Below are positions 44,062 through 52,332 of a stretch of DNA of 64,000 nucleotides, piece by piece. How positions within the stretch are numbered: the stretch's first letter is position 1; each line of letters opens with the position of its first letter. The DNA lies in the NCBI RefSeq assembly GCF_036017915.1, contig NZ_CP107929.1, forward strand, positions 2,635,501 through 2,699,500, given 5' to 3'. The translations under genes were made by a program, and so were the position numbers. The notes under the pieces were generated by a model. The model had not been told where the DNA came from and made no database searches. It was given only the letters and a program-made list of their open reading frames with translations. The DNA is from Micromonospora sp. NBC_00421 (lineage in GTDB: Bacteria; Actinomycetota; Actinomycetes; Mycobacteriales; Micromonosporaceae).

Positions 44062-45545
44062 CCCGCCGGGCCGGGCGGCGGGTGCTGGTCGCCGGTGCGC
44101 TGCTGTTCGCCCTGGTCGCCGGGGCGGCCTGTTCGGACGATCCCACCCCCCGGCCGGCCCCGTCGGCGACCAACCCGTCGGCGGGCACCCCGTCGGCCGG
44201 TGCCACCGGCACTCCGCTGCCGGCCGGTGCGCCGGTACGCAACCCGTTCGGCGCGCACTGGGACTTCTCCCGGCACGACCAGTTCGTGCCGTACCTGGAG
44301 AAGCTCTCCGGCTCGACGACGTACCACGAGCTGAGCTGGTGCGACATCGAGAAGACCCAGGGCAGCCCGGACTTCTCCGCGGTGGACCAGATCGCCGAAC
44401 GCAGCCGCAAGCTCGGCATCACCCTGCACCTGAAGATCCGTACCGGGGTCTGCTGGGCGACCGGCGGGACGGCGAAGTTCACCCGGGGACAGGCCAACAA
44501 GACCGAGTCGGCGATGCCGGTGGACCTGGCCGCCTACCAGAAGTTCGTCAGCGACCTGGTGCGGCGGTACACCCCCTACGGCGTCGGTGAGTACGCCATC
44601 GAGAACGAGGTCAACGCGCAGCAGTACTGGGCCGGCAGCCCGGAGGACTACCGCCGGCTGGTCACCGCCGCCGCCGAGGCGATCCGCGCGGCCGACCCGA
44701 AGGCCAAGGTGGTCGACTCGGGCATGAGCAGCGTGGCGTACGGGATGGGGGTCGCCGACCGGCTGCTGCGGGCCGGTCAGCCGGACCAGGCCGTCGCCGC
44801 CTACCAGGCGTACTTCCAGCGGCGGATCGGCACCCGGGGACGGCTGATCCCGGCGGTGAACGACCCGGCGGCGTTGCGGGCCGCGCTGGACAACACGCCG
44901 AACGCCCGGAACCTGGCCTACCTCGCGGTCACCGAGAGACTGCTCGACGACCGGGTGGTCGACGTCCGGCAACTGCACTTCTACGAGCACTTCTCCGGGG
45001 TGCCGGCGCTGCTTGACTACCTGCGGGCGGAGACCCCTTCGGGGGTGCCGGTGCAGGCATGGGAGGTCGGCCAGTTCTGGAAGGACGGCGCCGACGACGC
45101 CGCCACCCGGGGCGACGAGATGGTCAAGGTGGTCAGTCTGCTGGTCGCCGGGGGCATCCACGAGGTGCTCTGGCTGCCGCTGGCGTACAACCCGAACAAC
45201 CGGGCCGGCGCGGAGGTCCGCTACGGGCTGCTCGACCCGGACGGCACCCAGCGGCAGGCCGGCGCGATGATGGCCGCCCTGGCGTCGGCGGCCCGGGACG
45301 CGACGGTCGAGCCGGTGAACGGCAAGGGGCTGACCGGGGTGGCGTTCCGGCGGGGGGCGGAGAGCACGTTGGTGGTCTGGTCGACCTCCACCGGCACCGT
45401 GTCGCTGCCGGCCGCACCCGGCCTGACCGGCGGCCCGGTCGGTGCCGACCCGACCGCCCGCACCGGCGCGCTGCCGATCGGTCCGAGCCCGGTGCTGGTG
45501 CGGGCGAAGGGCGACCCGGCCACCGTCCTCGCCCCGATCCGCTGA
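44058..45545 (+). CDS. Glycoside-hydrolase-like lipoprotein
   Basis: A 495-residue surface lipoprotein. The lipobox is ALVAGAAC, followed by a Pro/Ser/Thr linker. The main domain (about 60-420) resembles a clan GH-A barrel: HLKIRTGVCW, acid/base Glu in YAIENEVNAQQYW, and a probable nucleophile Glu in VQAWEVGQFWKDG. A small beta domain follows. Substrate-binding aromatic residues are frequent. Its coupling to two sulfotransferases suggests trimming or turnover of the same surface glycan. The GH family number cannot be settled by eye. Confidence 0.82.
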   Translation: MTRRAGRRVLVAGALLFALVAGAACSDDPTPRPAPSATNPSAGTPSAGATGTPLPAGAPVRNPFGAHWDFSRHDQFVPYLEKLSGSTTYHELSWCDIEKTQGSPDFSAVDQIAERSRKLGITLHLKIRTGVCWATGGTAKFTRGQANKTESAMPVDLAAYQKFVSDLVRRYTPYGVGEYAIENEVNAQQYWAGSPEDYRRLVTAAAEAIRAADPKAKVVDSGMSSVAYGMGVADRLLRAGQPDQAVAAYQAYFQRRIGTRGRLIPAVNDPAALRAALDNTPNARNLAYLAVTERLLDDRVVDVRQLHFYEHFSGVPALLDYLRAETPSGVPVQAWEVGQFWKDGADDAATRGDEMVKVVSLLVAGGIHEVLWLPLAYNPNNRAGAEVRYGLLDPDGTQRQAGAMMAALASAARDATVEPVNGKGLTGVAFRRGAESTLVVWSTSTGTVSLPAAPGLTGGPVGADPTARTGALPIGPSPVLVRAKGDPATVLAPIR

Positions 45546-45547
45546 CG

Positions 45548-45616
45548 CCATGATCGAATTGCAACTTCGCGCACCAATCGCGGCGTGTCGACTACCGGAA
45601 CGCAATCCGATCATGG
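45548..45616. terminator. Long inverted repeat between convergent genes
   Basis: CCATGATCGAATTGC (45548-45562) is repeated in inverse at 45602-45616 (GCAATCCGATCATGG) with 14 of 15 positions pairing, enclosing 39 nt. It begins 3 bp after the lipoprotein stop and ends 26 bp before the next convergent stop. It may act as a two-way terminator or be a second type of extragenic palindrome. Confidence 0.6.
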
Positions 45617-45641
45617 TGCGGGGCGGTGGCGCGGCGACCGT

Positions 45642-46487
45642 TCACCAGGTACGGGGCCAGTCGAGCAGGTCGGCCAAGCGGGCGTTGTGCGGGGCGAACT
45701 CGGCGGCCAGGACGGCCCGCAGCTCGGGGGTGAGCTGGGACGGGCCGGTGTCCGTCCGGCGGGTGTGCCGGGCGAACTCCGCCGGGGTGAACGGGGCCAG
45801 GCCGAGGAAGCGCAGCACGCCCGCATAGGTGGTGGCCGGATCGGCGTACAGGTCCTCGCTGCGGATCACGTGCAGCCGTTCCCGGGGCAGGTGGGCGTAC
45901 CAGCGGTCGAGCTGTTCGGCGTAGCGGCCCCGGGCGGCGTAGGAGAAGTTGCGCAGCGCGTGGTGGGCCGCGGGGGTGTCCGGCCCGTCGGCCAGCGCCC
46001 CGGCCAGCCGCCCCGGTTCGGCGGCGAGCGCCTCGGCGAAGCCCAGCGGTTCCACCCCGTACGAGCGGGTGTGCAGGTAGTGCGAGTAGGCCCGCTCGAC
46101 CGGGTCGCGCAGCAGCGCCACGAACCGGGCCTCGGGCAGTGTCGCCGCTACCCGGGCCGGAACGTCGGGGTGGAACAGGTAGTAGGGGCTGGCCTCGAAG
46201 CTGCGTAGGCCGGGGGCGGCCGGTGGGAAGTGCGCCCGGTACCAGCGCGGCCCACGCCTGAAGTGCAGGCTGAAGAACTGGAGTTCCTTGCCGGTGGCGA
46301 CCCGCACGTCGGGATGCGCGGCGAGGTAGTGGTGCAGCGAGGTGGTGCCGCAGCGCTGCCCGCCGATGATCAGGAAGTCCGGCAGCGCGCCGACCCGGCC
46401 GGGCAGCGCCGCCCGCCCCCAGGCGCGGGTGCCGCGTACCACCCGGCGGAGTCGGTCCATGGTGGCCCGGCGCGGCCCCGCGCTCAC
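45642..46487 (-). CDS. Sulfotransferase family protein 5
   Basis: A 281-residue sulfotransferase similar to heparan-sulfate/NodH-type enzymes. It has DFLIIGGQRCGTTSLHHYL, the KELQFFSLHF segment, FVALLRDPVERAYSHYLH (3'-phosphate site) and VIRSEDLYADPATTY. The start GTG 46487 overlaps the flippase stop as GTGA; a second in-frame ATG lies nine codons later. It is the last gene of the minus-strand operon with the flippase, Wzz-like, ligase-like and GT4 genes, and so is firmly tied to polysaccharide assembly. Confidence 0.92.
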   Translation of the reverse strand: MSAGPRRATMDRLRRVVRGTRAWGRAALPGRVGALPDFLIIGGQRCGTTSLHHYLAAHPDVRVATGKELQFFSLHFRRGPRWYRAHFPPAAPGLRSFEASPYYLFHPDVPARVAATLPEARFVALLRDPVERAYSHYLHTRSYGVEPLGFAEALAAEPGRLAGALADGPDTPAAHHALRNFSYAARGRYAEQLDRWYAHLPRERLHVIRSEDLYADPATTYAGVLRFLGLAPFTPAEFARHTRRTDTGPSQLTPELRAVLAAEFAPHNARLADLLDWPRTW

Positions 46488-48151
46488 CGCGACACCACCC
46501 GGCCGGAGGTGTCCCTGCCGTCCCCGGCCACGCCGGACCCGGGCAGACCGCCGTCGGCCCGGTCGAGGGGGTCGACGCCCGGAAGGTCGGCCGGCGTGGG
46601 GCCGTCCCCCGCGTCGGGCGGGACGCCGCGACGGCGACGGCGGGCCAGGGTGCGCAGCACCATCAGATCCTCCCGGCTGAGTCCCAGCGCCAACACGGTC
46701 GCCAGGTAGACCGCCACGATCGTGGTCAGCCCGGCGACCGGCCGCCACGGCCAGCCCGGCACCAGCCAGCGCACCAGCAGCCCGGCGGCCAGCGCGACCA
46801 CCCCGGCGACGAGCCCCTTGGCCATCCCGACGGTGAACGGCAACGCGCCGGTCAGGTAGCGGACCTGCACCACCCGGGCGATGTTGACCACGATCAGCGA
46901 GGCGCTCCAGGCCGCCGCCGCACCGACGATCCCGTACGCGGGGATGAGCCACAGGTTGAGCAGCACGTTGAGCACCAGGGCGACCAGGTTGTCGGCCATG
47001 TTGACGGCCACCCGGCCGGACATGTTCAGCACCGTGCCGCACGGGCCGGTCGCCGCGTTGACGAGCTGGCCGAGGGCCAGGATCACTGTCACCGCCGCGC
47101 CGGTGGCGACCTCGCCGCCGAAGACCCGCAGCAGGTCGCCGGGGAGCACCAGCAGCGCCACGAACGCCGGCAGCGACAGCCGGACCACCCAGCCCGTCGC
47201 CACCGCGTAGACCCGGCGGACGTCGTCGAGGTCCCCCCGGTGGTAGAGGTGCGCCAGATACGGGCCGAACGCGGCGTTGACCGGCGCGAGGACGAAGATG
47301 GCCACGGTGACCAGTCGGGTGGCGACGTTGTAGACGCCGATCTCCTGGTTGGCGAAGAAGCCGAGCAGCAGGGTGTCCACCCAGATCAGCCCGGTCGACG
47401 ACAGCGACGACACCCAGCTGACAGTGGAGAAGCGGAACAGTTCCCCGGGCCGGTGCACCGGGCGGGCCGGCGGCACCCGGCGGACCAGCCGGCCCAGGGC
47501 CACCAGGGCGAACAGGGCGGCCGACCAGCCGGCCACCACCAGTGCCCAGAACGCACCGGTCAGCCCGGCCCCGGTGACCAGGGCGAGCGTGGTGAGCAGC
47601 AGCCGGGTGCCCGGCTCGTAGAGCTGCCCGATGAAGGTGAACGGCCGCTGGGTACGCCAGCCCCGGGTCGCCGCCAGGGCCGCCTCGCAGACCGTCGAGG
47701 CGGGCAGGGTCAGCGCTACCAGTCGCAGGCCGGTGACCAGCCCCGGGTCGTGCAGCCGGTCGGCCAGCCACGGTGCGCCCCAGGCCAGCGCCCCGGCGAG
47801 GACGACCGACGAGCCGGCCGAGACGGCCAGGCCCAACCGGACGGTGCCGCGCAGCGCCGGGGCGTCGTCGTCGGCCAGATGCACCGCGACGAACCGGGTC
47901 AACCCGGCCCGGAACCCGGACAGCGACAGCAGCCCGGCCAGCGACAGCACCGCGTAGCACTGGGCGTACCGGCCGACCTCCCGGATGCCCAGCACCCGGG
48001 CCAGCAACAGCATGATCAGGAAGACGGCGGCCTGGCTGAGCAGGGCGCCGAGCAGGTTGAGCCCGCCGCCCCGGGCCATTCCCCGGACGTGCTGGTCGCC
48101 CCGGGCCGTTTCCCGGACGTCCCGGTCGGCCCGCGCGGACGATTCGGGCAC
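46484..48151 (-). CDS. Wzx-like polysaccharide flippase (MOP/MATE superfamily)
   Basis: A 555-residue membrane protein with 12-14 helices. The N-terminal text ARGGGLNLLGALLSQAAVFLIMLLLARVLG and the later GVYNVATRLVTVAIFVLAPVNAAFGPYLAHLY are typical of Wzx/RfbX exporters. The last 60 residues are hydrophilic and Asp/Gly-rich. It should flip lipid-linked oligosaccharide units across the membrane for polymerisation. It is 6 bp downstream of the Wzz-like gene and overlaps sulfotransferase 5. Confidence 0.9.
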   Translation of the reverse strand: MPESSARADRDVRETARGDQHVRGMARGGGLNLLGALLSQAAVFLIMLLLARVLGIREVGRYAQCYAVLSLAGLLSLSGFRAGLTRFVAVHLADDDAPALRGTVRLGLAVSAGSSVVLAGALAWGAPWLADRLHDPGLVTGLRLVALTLPASTVCEAALAATRGWRTQRPFTFIGQLYEPGTRLLLTTLALVTGAGLTGAFWALVVAGWSAALFALVALGRLVRRVPPARPVHRPGELFRFSTVSWVSSLSSTGLIWVDTLLLGFFANQEIGVYNVATRLVTVAIFVLAPVNAAFGPYLAHLYHRGDLDDVRRVYAVATGWVVRLSLPAFVALLVLPGDLLRVFGGEVATGAAVTVILALGQLVNAATGPCGTVLNMSGRVAVNMADNLVALVLNVLLNLWLIPAYGIVGAAAAWSASLIVVNIARVVQVRYLTGALPFTVGMAKGLVAGVVALAAGLLVRWLVPGWPWRPVAGLTTIVAVYLATVLALGLSREDLMVLRTLARRRRRGVPPDAGDGPTPADLPGVDPLDRADGGLPGSGVAGDGRDTSGRVVSR

Positions 48152-48157
48152 CCCCGC

Positions 48158-49249
48158 CTACCGGTGCCGGGAGCGCTGCTCGGGCACGGTCGCCGCGACG
48201 ACCGGCAGCACCACCGTGTCGTCACTGCCGCGCCGGCCACCGGTCGACGCCGGGGTCGCCCGCCCCACCGCCTGCGGCTGCCCGGCCCGCCGGCTGCGTG
48301 CCAGCCACTCCACCACCGCCACCAGCAACACGGCCAGCAGCAGGCCGGCACCGGACACCGGGAGCACCAGGCCGACCAGCGCCTTCGTCCGGGACACCGG
48401 CTGCACCTCGCCGACACTGGTCACCTTGTCGGGGTCGGCGGCCTGGGACTGGGCGCGGGCCTGTTGCAGGCCCTGTCGGGCCGAGGCGAGCGCGCTGGTG
48501 GCGCTGTCCCGTTGCGCGATCAGCGCCTGGTAGTCGGGCAGCTTCGGGCCGAGCCCGTCGAGCCGCTTCTGCCCGGCGCTGATCGACTCGGCGGCGGCGG
48601 TGGCGCCCCGGCTGTTGCCGACCGCCTGCATCTGCAACTGCTGCTGCCGCAGGCTGGCGATCTCCTGGAGGGTCGACTGGTAGAGCTTGTCCGGCTGGCT
48701 GACCTTGTTGGTCTTCTCCCAGTCGTTGATCGCCCGGGTGGCGGTGGTCAGCTCGTCGGTGGCCGTCTTCACCTCGTCGGTGGCGATGCCGACCTGGCTG
48801 GCGAACAGGAAGGCCAGGGCGCGCTTGCCGGTCGCGGCGAGCACCGGGGCGACCGTGTTCCGGTCGGCGGCGGTGTAGGTCACGGTGAGCTGGCTGCTCG
48901 CGCCGACCTGCTTGACCGCCAGTCCGTCGCGCAGCGTGTCGGCGGGGACCCCGGTGTCGGTGGCCACCTGGTCGACCACCTGCGGGGAGGTCACCGCCGC
49001 GGCGAAGGCCGCCGCGAACTGGTTGGCCGCCTGGGTGCCTGTGTACTGCTGGGCCGCGCTGCCGCCGACCAGGGCGGGCGCGGCGACGTACGAGGTGGCC
49101 GCGTACTGCTGCGGGCCGAGTAGGACGACAAGTGCGGCTGCCGCCCCGGCCACCAGCGGAATGCCCACCAGCAGCCAGAGTCGACGCCGCGCGACCCGCA
49201 GATAGTCGACGATCTCCACCCTGCTGCTCCCCACTGCTTGACGGTTCAT
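48158..49249 (-). CDS. Wzz-like chain-length determinant
   Basis: A 363-residue membrane protein of the polysaccharide co-polymerase type. A first helix (LWLLVGIPLVAGAAAALVVL) follows the N-terminal VEIVDYLRVARRR motif. A long coiled-coil-prone periplasmic region (about 150-290) includes TLQEIASLRQQQLQMQA. A second helix (ALVGLVLPVSGAGLLLAVLL) lies before a basic tail. No Walker kinase domain is fused. ATG 49249 overlaps the ligase stop (ATGA). It likely sets the length of the exported polymer. Confidence 0.88.
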   Translation of the reverse strand: MNRQAVGSSRVEIVDYLRVARRRLWLLVGIPLVAGAAAALVVLLGPQQYAATSYVAAPALVGGSAAQQYTGTQAANQFAAAFAAAVTSPQVVDQVATDTGVPADTLRDGLAVKQVGASSQLTVTYTAADRNTVAPVLAATGKRALAFLFASQVGIATDEVKTATDELTTATRAINDWEKTNKVSQPDKLYQSTLQEIASLRQQQLQMQAVGNSRGATAAAESISAGQKRLDGLGPKLPDYQALIAQRDSATSALASARQGLQQARAQSQAADPDKVTSVGEVQPVSRTKALVGLVLPVSGAGLLLAVLLVAVVEWLARSRRAGQPQAVGRATPASTGGRRGSDDTVVLPVVAATVPEQRSRHR

Positions 49250-50769
49250 CGGTGGTGCCATCCGGTCGGCACCGGTCGGGGCGTCGCCGCCCGGGACGGG
49301 CCGGTCGGCAGCCCGCGGGCGACCGCCCCGGCCGCCGCGGCGAACGCCGCGAAATACCACAGGGTGACCACGTTCGAGATCACGTTGGACGCCGCGCTGA
49401 CCGCGACGAAGGCGACCGCGCAGCCCAGGAAGCCGACCGCGATGCCCCGGCCGAGGCTGCCCGGTGGGGCCCGGCGCAGCGCGTTCAGCCCGGTGTGCAG
49501 GCACAGCGCCATCATCGCCAGGTACGCCAGCAGCCCGGCCAGCCCGGTCTCCACGTACGCACGCAGGAAGTCGTTGTGCGGCTTCTTCGCCTCGTCGGCC
49601 TCGAACTTGGTCATGTTGGGGCCGATCCCGGTGACCGGGTTGCGGTTGGCCAGCGACACGATCTCCGACCAGTAGCCGACCCGCCAGGCGAGGGTGTTGC
49701 CGGTCGGGCCACCGCCCACGGCGGTGCTGTCGGCGAGCTGCCCGAAGCGCTGCGCCACGCTCGGCAGCAGGGCCACCCCGGCCACCGCGACCAGGCAGAG
49801 CGCCACCAGCATCCGCCGGCTGCGGTGCAGCACCGCGACCACCAGCAGGCCCAGCCCCGCCCCGAGGATCGCGCTGCGGGTGTTGGTGAGCAGCAGGAAC
49901 AGCAGCGACGCGGCGAGCAGCACGCCGAGGCCGAGGCGCAGCCGACGGCTCAGGTAGCGGTGGATGCCGAACCCGAAGATCACCATGAACATCAGGTACC
50001 GGCCGAACGTGGTGGACTGGCTGAACGGGCCGCTGATCCGGGTGAAGTCCCCCTTGACCTCGGCCGGCGGGTGGCCGAGCAGGGACAGCACGACGGTGTA
50101 GCCGACCGCAAGCGCCAGCGAGACGTACGCGGCGAGCAGCACCCGGCGGACCGCCGGCAGGTCCGGCATCAGCTGCTCCAGGACCACGAACATCACCACC
50201 ACGGTGCCGATCCGCAGCGCCTCCAGGGCGCTGGGCACCGGCTGGGCGGCCCCCGCCGCGCTGACCAGCGAGGTGGCCCCGACCAGCAGCATCGCCACAC
50301 CGAGCGGGGAGCCGCGCAGCCGGCCCCGCTGCCGCAGTTGGGCGGCGAGCCAGAGGCCGGCGGCGAGCAGGAACAGCACCGCCAGGATCGTCGACGGGTC
50401 CATCGCGCGGGTCGCCCCGGCACCGTCGGCCCGACCGGCCGTCGGGCCGCTGAGCTTGAACAGGTCGACGCAGGACCGGACCGCCAGCATCAGCAGCACG
50501 TACGCCGAGAAGCGGGTCAGCGCGAGCACCCCGACGGCCAGCCCGGCGAGGACCACCAGGGGCAGCACCGCGCCGATCCGGCCGCCACCGGTCGCGGCCA
50601 GCCCGACGCCGACCGACACCACCGCGCAGAGCAGCGCCGCGCCGGCGGTCAGCAGGCGCACGGTCGGGTCACCGGCGGACCACCGGCGGCGTCCCTGGGT
50701 GGGCAGGGCGGGGCCGCCCTCCGTGCCGTTTCGCTGTCCGTCCACCGCTCGCCGACCACTCGTTTCCAC
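49246..50769 (-). CDS. O-antigen ligase / Wzy-like polymerase
   Basis: A 507-residue protein with 10-12 helices and the Wzy_C (O-antigen ligase) signature. The periplasmic loop has FSQSTTFGRYLMFMV, then WRVGYWSEIVSLANRNPVTGIGP and KKPHNDFLRAYVETGLAGLLAYLAMM, whose His and Arg are typical of the family. In an organism without LPS it is more likely a polymerase or a ligase to another surface acceptor. It is 41 bp downstream of the GT4 gene. Confidence 0.9.
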   Translation of the reverse strand: METSGRRAVDGQRNGTEGGPALPTQGRRRWSAGDPTVRLLTAGAALLCAVVSVGVGLAATGGGRIGAVLPLVVLAGLAVGVLALTRFSAYVLLMLAVRSCVDLFKLSGPTAGRADGAGATRAMDPSTILAVLFLLAAGLWLAAQLRQRGRLRGSPLGVAMLLVGATSLVSAAGAAQPVPSALEALRIGTVVVMFVVLEQLMPDLPAVRRVLLAAYVSLALAVGYTVVLSLLGHPPAEVKGDFTRISGPFSQSTTFGRYLMFMVIFGFGIHRYLSRRLRLGLGVLLAASLLFLLLTNTRSAILGAGLGLLVVAVLHRSRRMLVALCLVAVAGVALLPSVAQRFGQLADSTAVGGGPTGNTLAWRVGYWSEIVSLANRNPVTGIGPNMTKFEADEAKKPHNDFLRAYVETGLAGLLAYLAMMALCLHTGLNALRRAPPGSLGRGIAVGFLGCAVAFVAVSAASNVISNVVTLWYFAAFAAAAGAVARGLPTGPSRAATPRPVPTGWHHR

Positions 50770-50810
50770 AGGATGCGTTGCCGGTCGCCGCCGACGGCCG
50801 GGAAGACGGC

Positions 50811-52100
50811 CTAATCTAACGGTCGCCGAGGGCCCGGGACATGGGCCGTTACGCCGACCGTGGGCGACTTAACGTCCCGAACCGGGCGGGGCCCGCGCAG
50901 CGCCAGCGAGAAGTAGAGCCGTTCCAGCTCACGGGCGGCCACGTCCCAGCTGTACTCGGCGAGCACCCGGTCACGCAGCAGCGCGGCGCCGGCCCGTTCG
51001 GCCGGTATGTCGGCGGTCACCGTGGCCAGGGCCCGGAGCAGGTCGTCGCCGTCGCCGTCGCGGAACAGCCGCTGCCCTGGACCGTCGCGGTCCAGCACCT
51101 CCAGATGCGGTTCGATGTCGCTGGCCACCACCGGCAGCCCGTACGAGGCGGCCTCCAGCAGGGTCAGCGGCAGCCCCTCCAGGCGGGACGGCTGCACGAA
51201 GGCCGCCGCGTGCGAGTACAACTCGGCCAGCAGGTCGCCGTAGACGAAGTCGGTGAAGACGATGCGCGGGTCGTCGCCGGCGGCCTCGCGGAGCCGGGCG
51301 ACGTACCCGTCGGTGAAGGCCGAGCCGCCGACGATGGCCAGCCGCAGGTCGGTCGGCAACCGCCGGAACGCCCGGACGAGCAGGTCGGCGGCCTTCTCCG
51401 GGACGAGCCGGCCGACCAGCAGCAGATAGCCGCCGGGGCGCAGGCCGAACCGGGACAGCTCCCCCGGCGGCCGGTGGGTCGGGACGGCCACCCCGTTGGG
51501 GATGTACCGGGCCGGGCGGCCGAACCGGCTGGTGTAGTGCGCCGCCAGGCCCTGCGACACGGTCACCCGGGCGTCCGGCAGGTGCCCGCTGAGCCGGTAC
51601 GCGGTGCCGAGCACCGCCCGCGCGGCCGGGCCCCACTTGTCCCGCTGGTTGTCCAGCCCGTGCACGGTGAGCACCACCCTGGCCCGGGAGGCGTAACGGG
51701 CCAGCGGCGCGGTCAGCACCGGGCCGAGACCGTGGTAGTGCACGATGTCGGGGCGCTCGGTCAGCGCCGCCACGGTCGAGGTGGCCGAGTGCACGATGGC
51801 GTCGAGGTGCTTGCTGGGCACGGTACGCGCCCGCCGCAGCCGGATGCCCCGGTGCTGCTGGGCCTCCACCGCGCCGTAGCTGTCCCGGCAGTAGACGGTG
51901 ACCTCGTGGCCGAGCCCGGCCAGCCGGCTGGCCATCTCCTCCACGTGCCGTTCGATCCCCCCGTGGGTGGCCGGCACGCCCTTCTGGCCGATCATCGCCA
52001 CCCGCAGCGGACGCCAACCGGGCGGGCAGGTCGCGGTCGGCCCCGAGCGGTCGGGGCGGAGCTGGTCTCCCCGGTCGGCGGCTTCGTCACGGAACGGCAC
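50811..52100 (-). CDS. GT4-family glycosyltransferase, first gene of the assembly operon
   Basis: A 429-residue GT-B enzyme: RVAMIGQKGVPATHGGIERHVEEMASRL (the GGIE acceptor loop), LLLVGRLVPEKAADLLVRAF and the E-x7-E region PSRLEGLPLTLLEAASYG. The GxKGVPATHGGIE start is typical of exopolysaccharide transferases with a 'rhamnosyl/galactosyl' annotation. The start is GTG 52100, and 35 hydrophilic residues precede the fold. It leads the operon GT4, polymerase, Wzz, Wzx, sulfotransferase 5. No priming glycosyltransferase is in the window. Confidence 0.9.
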   Translation of the reverse strand: MPFRDEAADRGDQLRPDRSGPTATCPPGWRPLRVAMIGQKGVPATHGGIERHVEEMASRLAGLGHEVTVYCRDSYGAVEAQQHRGIRLRRARTVPSKHLDAIVHSATSTVAALTERPDIVHYHGLGPVLTAPLARYASRARVVLTVHGLDNQRDKWGPAARAVLGTAYRLSGHLPDARVTVSQGLAAHYTSRFGRPARYIPNGVAVPTHRPPGELSRFGLRPGGYLLLVGRLVPEKAADLLVRAFRRLPTDLRLAIVGGSAFTDGYVARLREAAGDDPRIVFTDFVYGDLLAELYSHAAAFVQPSRLEGLPLTLLEAASYGLPVVASDIEPHLEVLDRDGPGQRLFRDGDGDDLLRALATVTADIPAERAGAALLRDRVLAEYSWDVAARELERLYFSLALRGPRPVRDVKSPTVGVTAHVPGPRRPLD

Positions 52101-52332
52101 TGTCCCCCCTAGTTTCTGCTACTCACCGCCGGCGGTGGCGCATCCCCGGCGCACGGGACGCTAGATCATCGACGACCGGCCGGCCACTGGCCGGTCAGTC
52201 AGACCTGGTCGGTTACCTGCGGATCGGCCGACCGGACACCCACGGCGTCGGCCGGACGCCGGTGGCCGCCCCCGTGCCGGTACGGCGCCGGGAGGACGCA
52301 GTCTCCGTCCTCCCGGCGACCGTGTGGTGACG

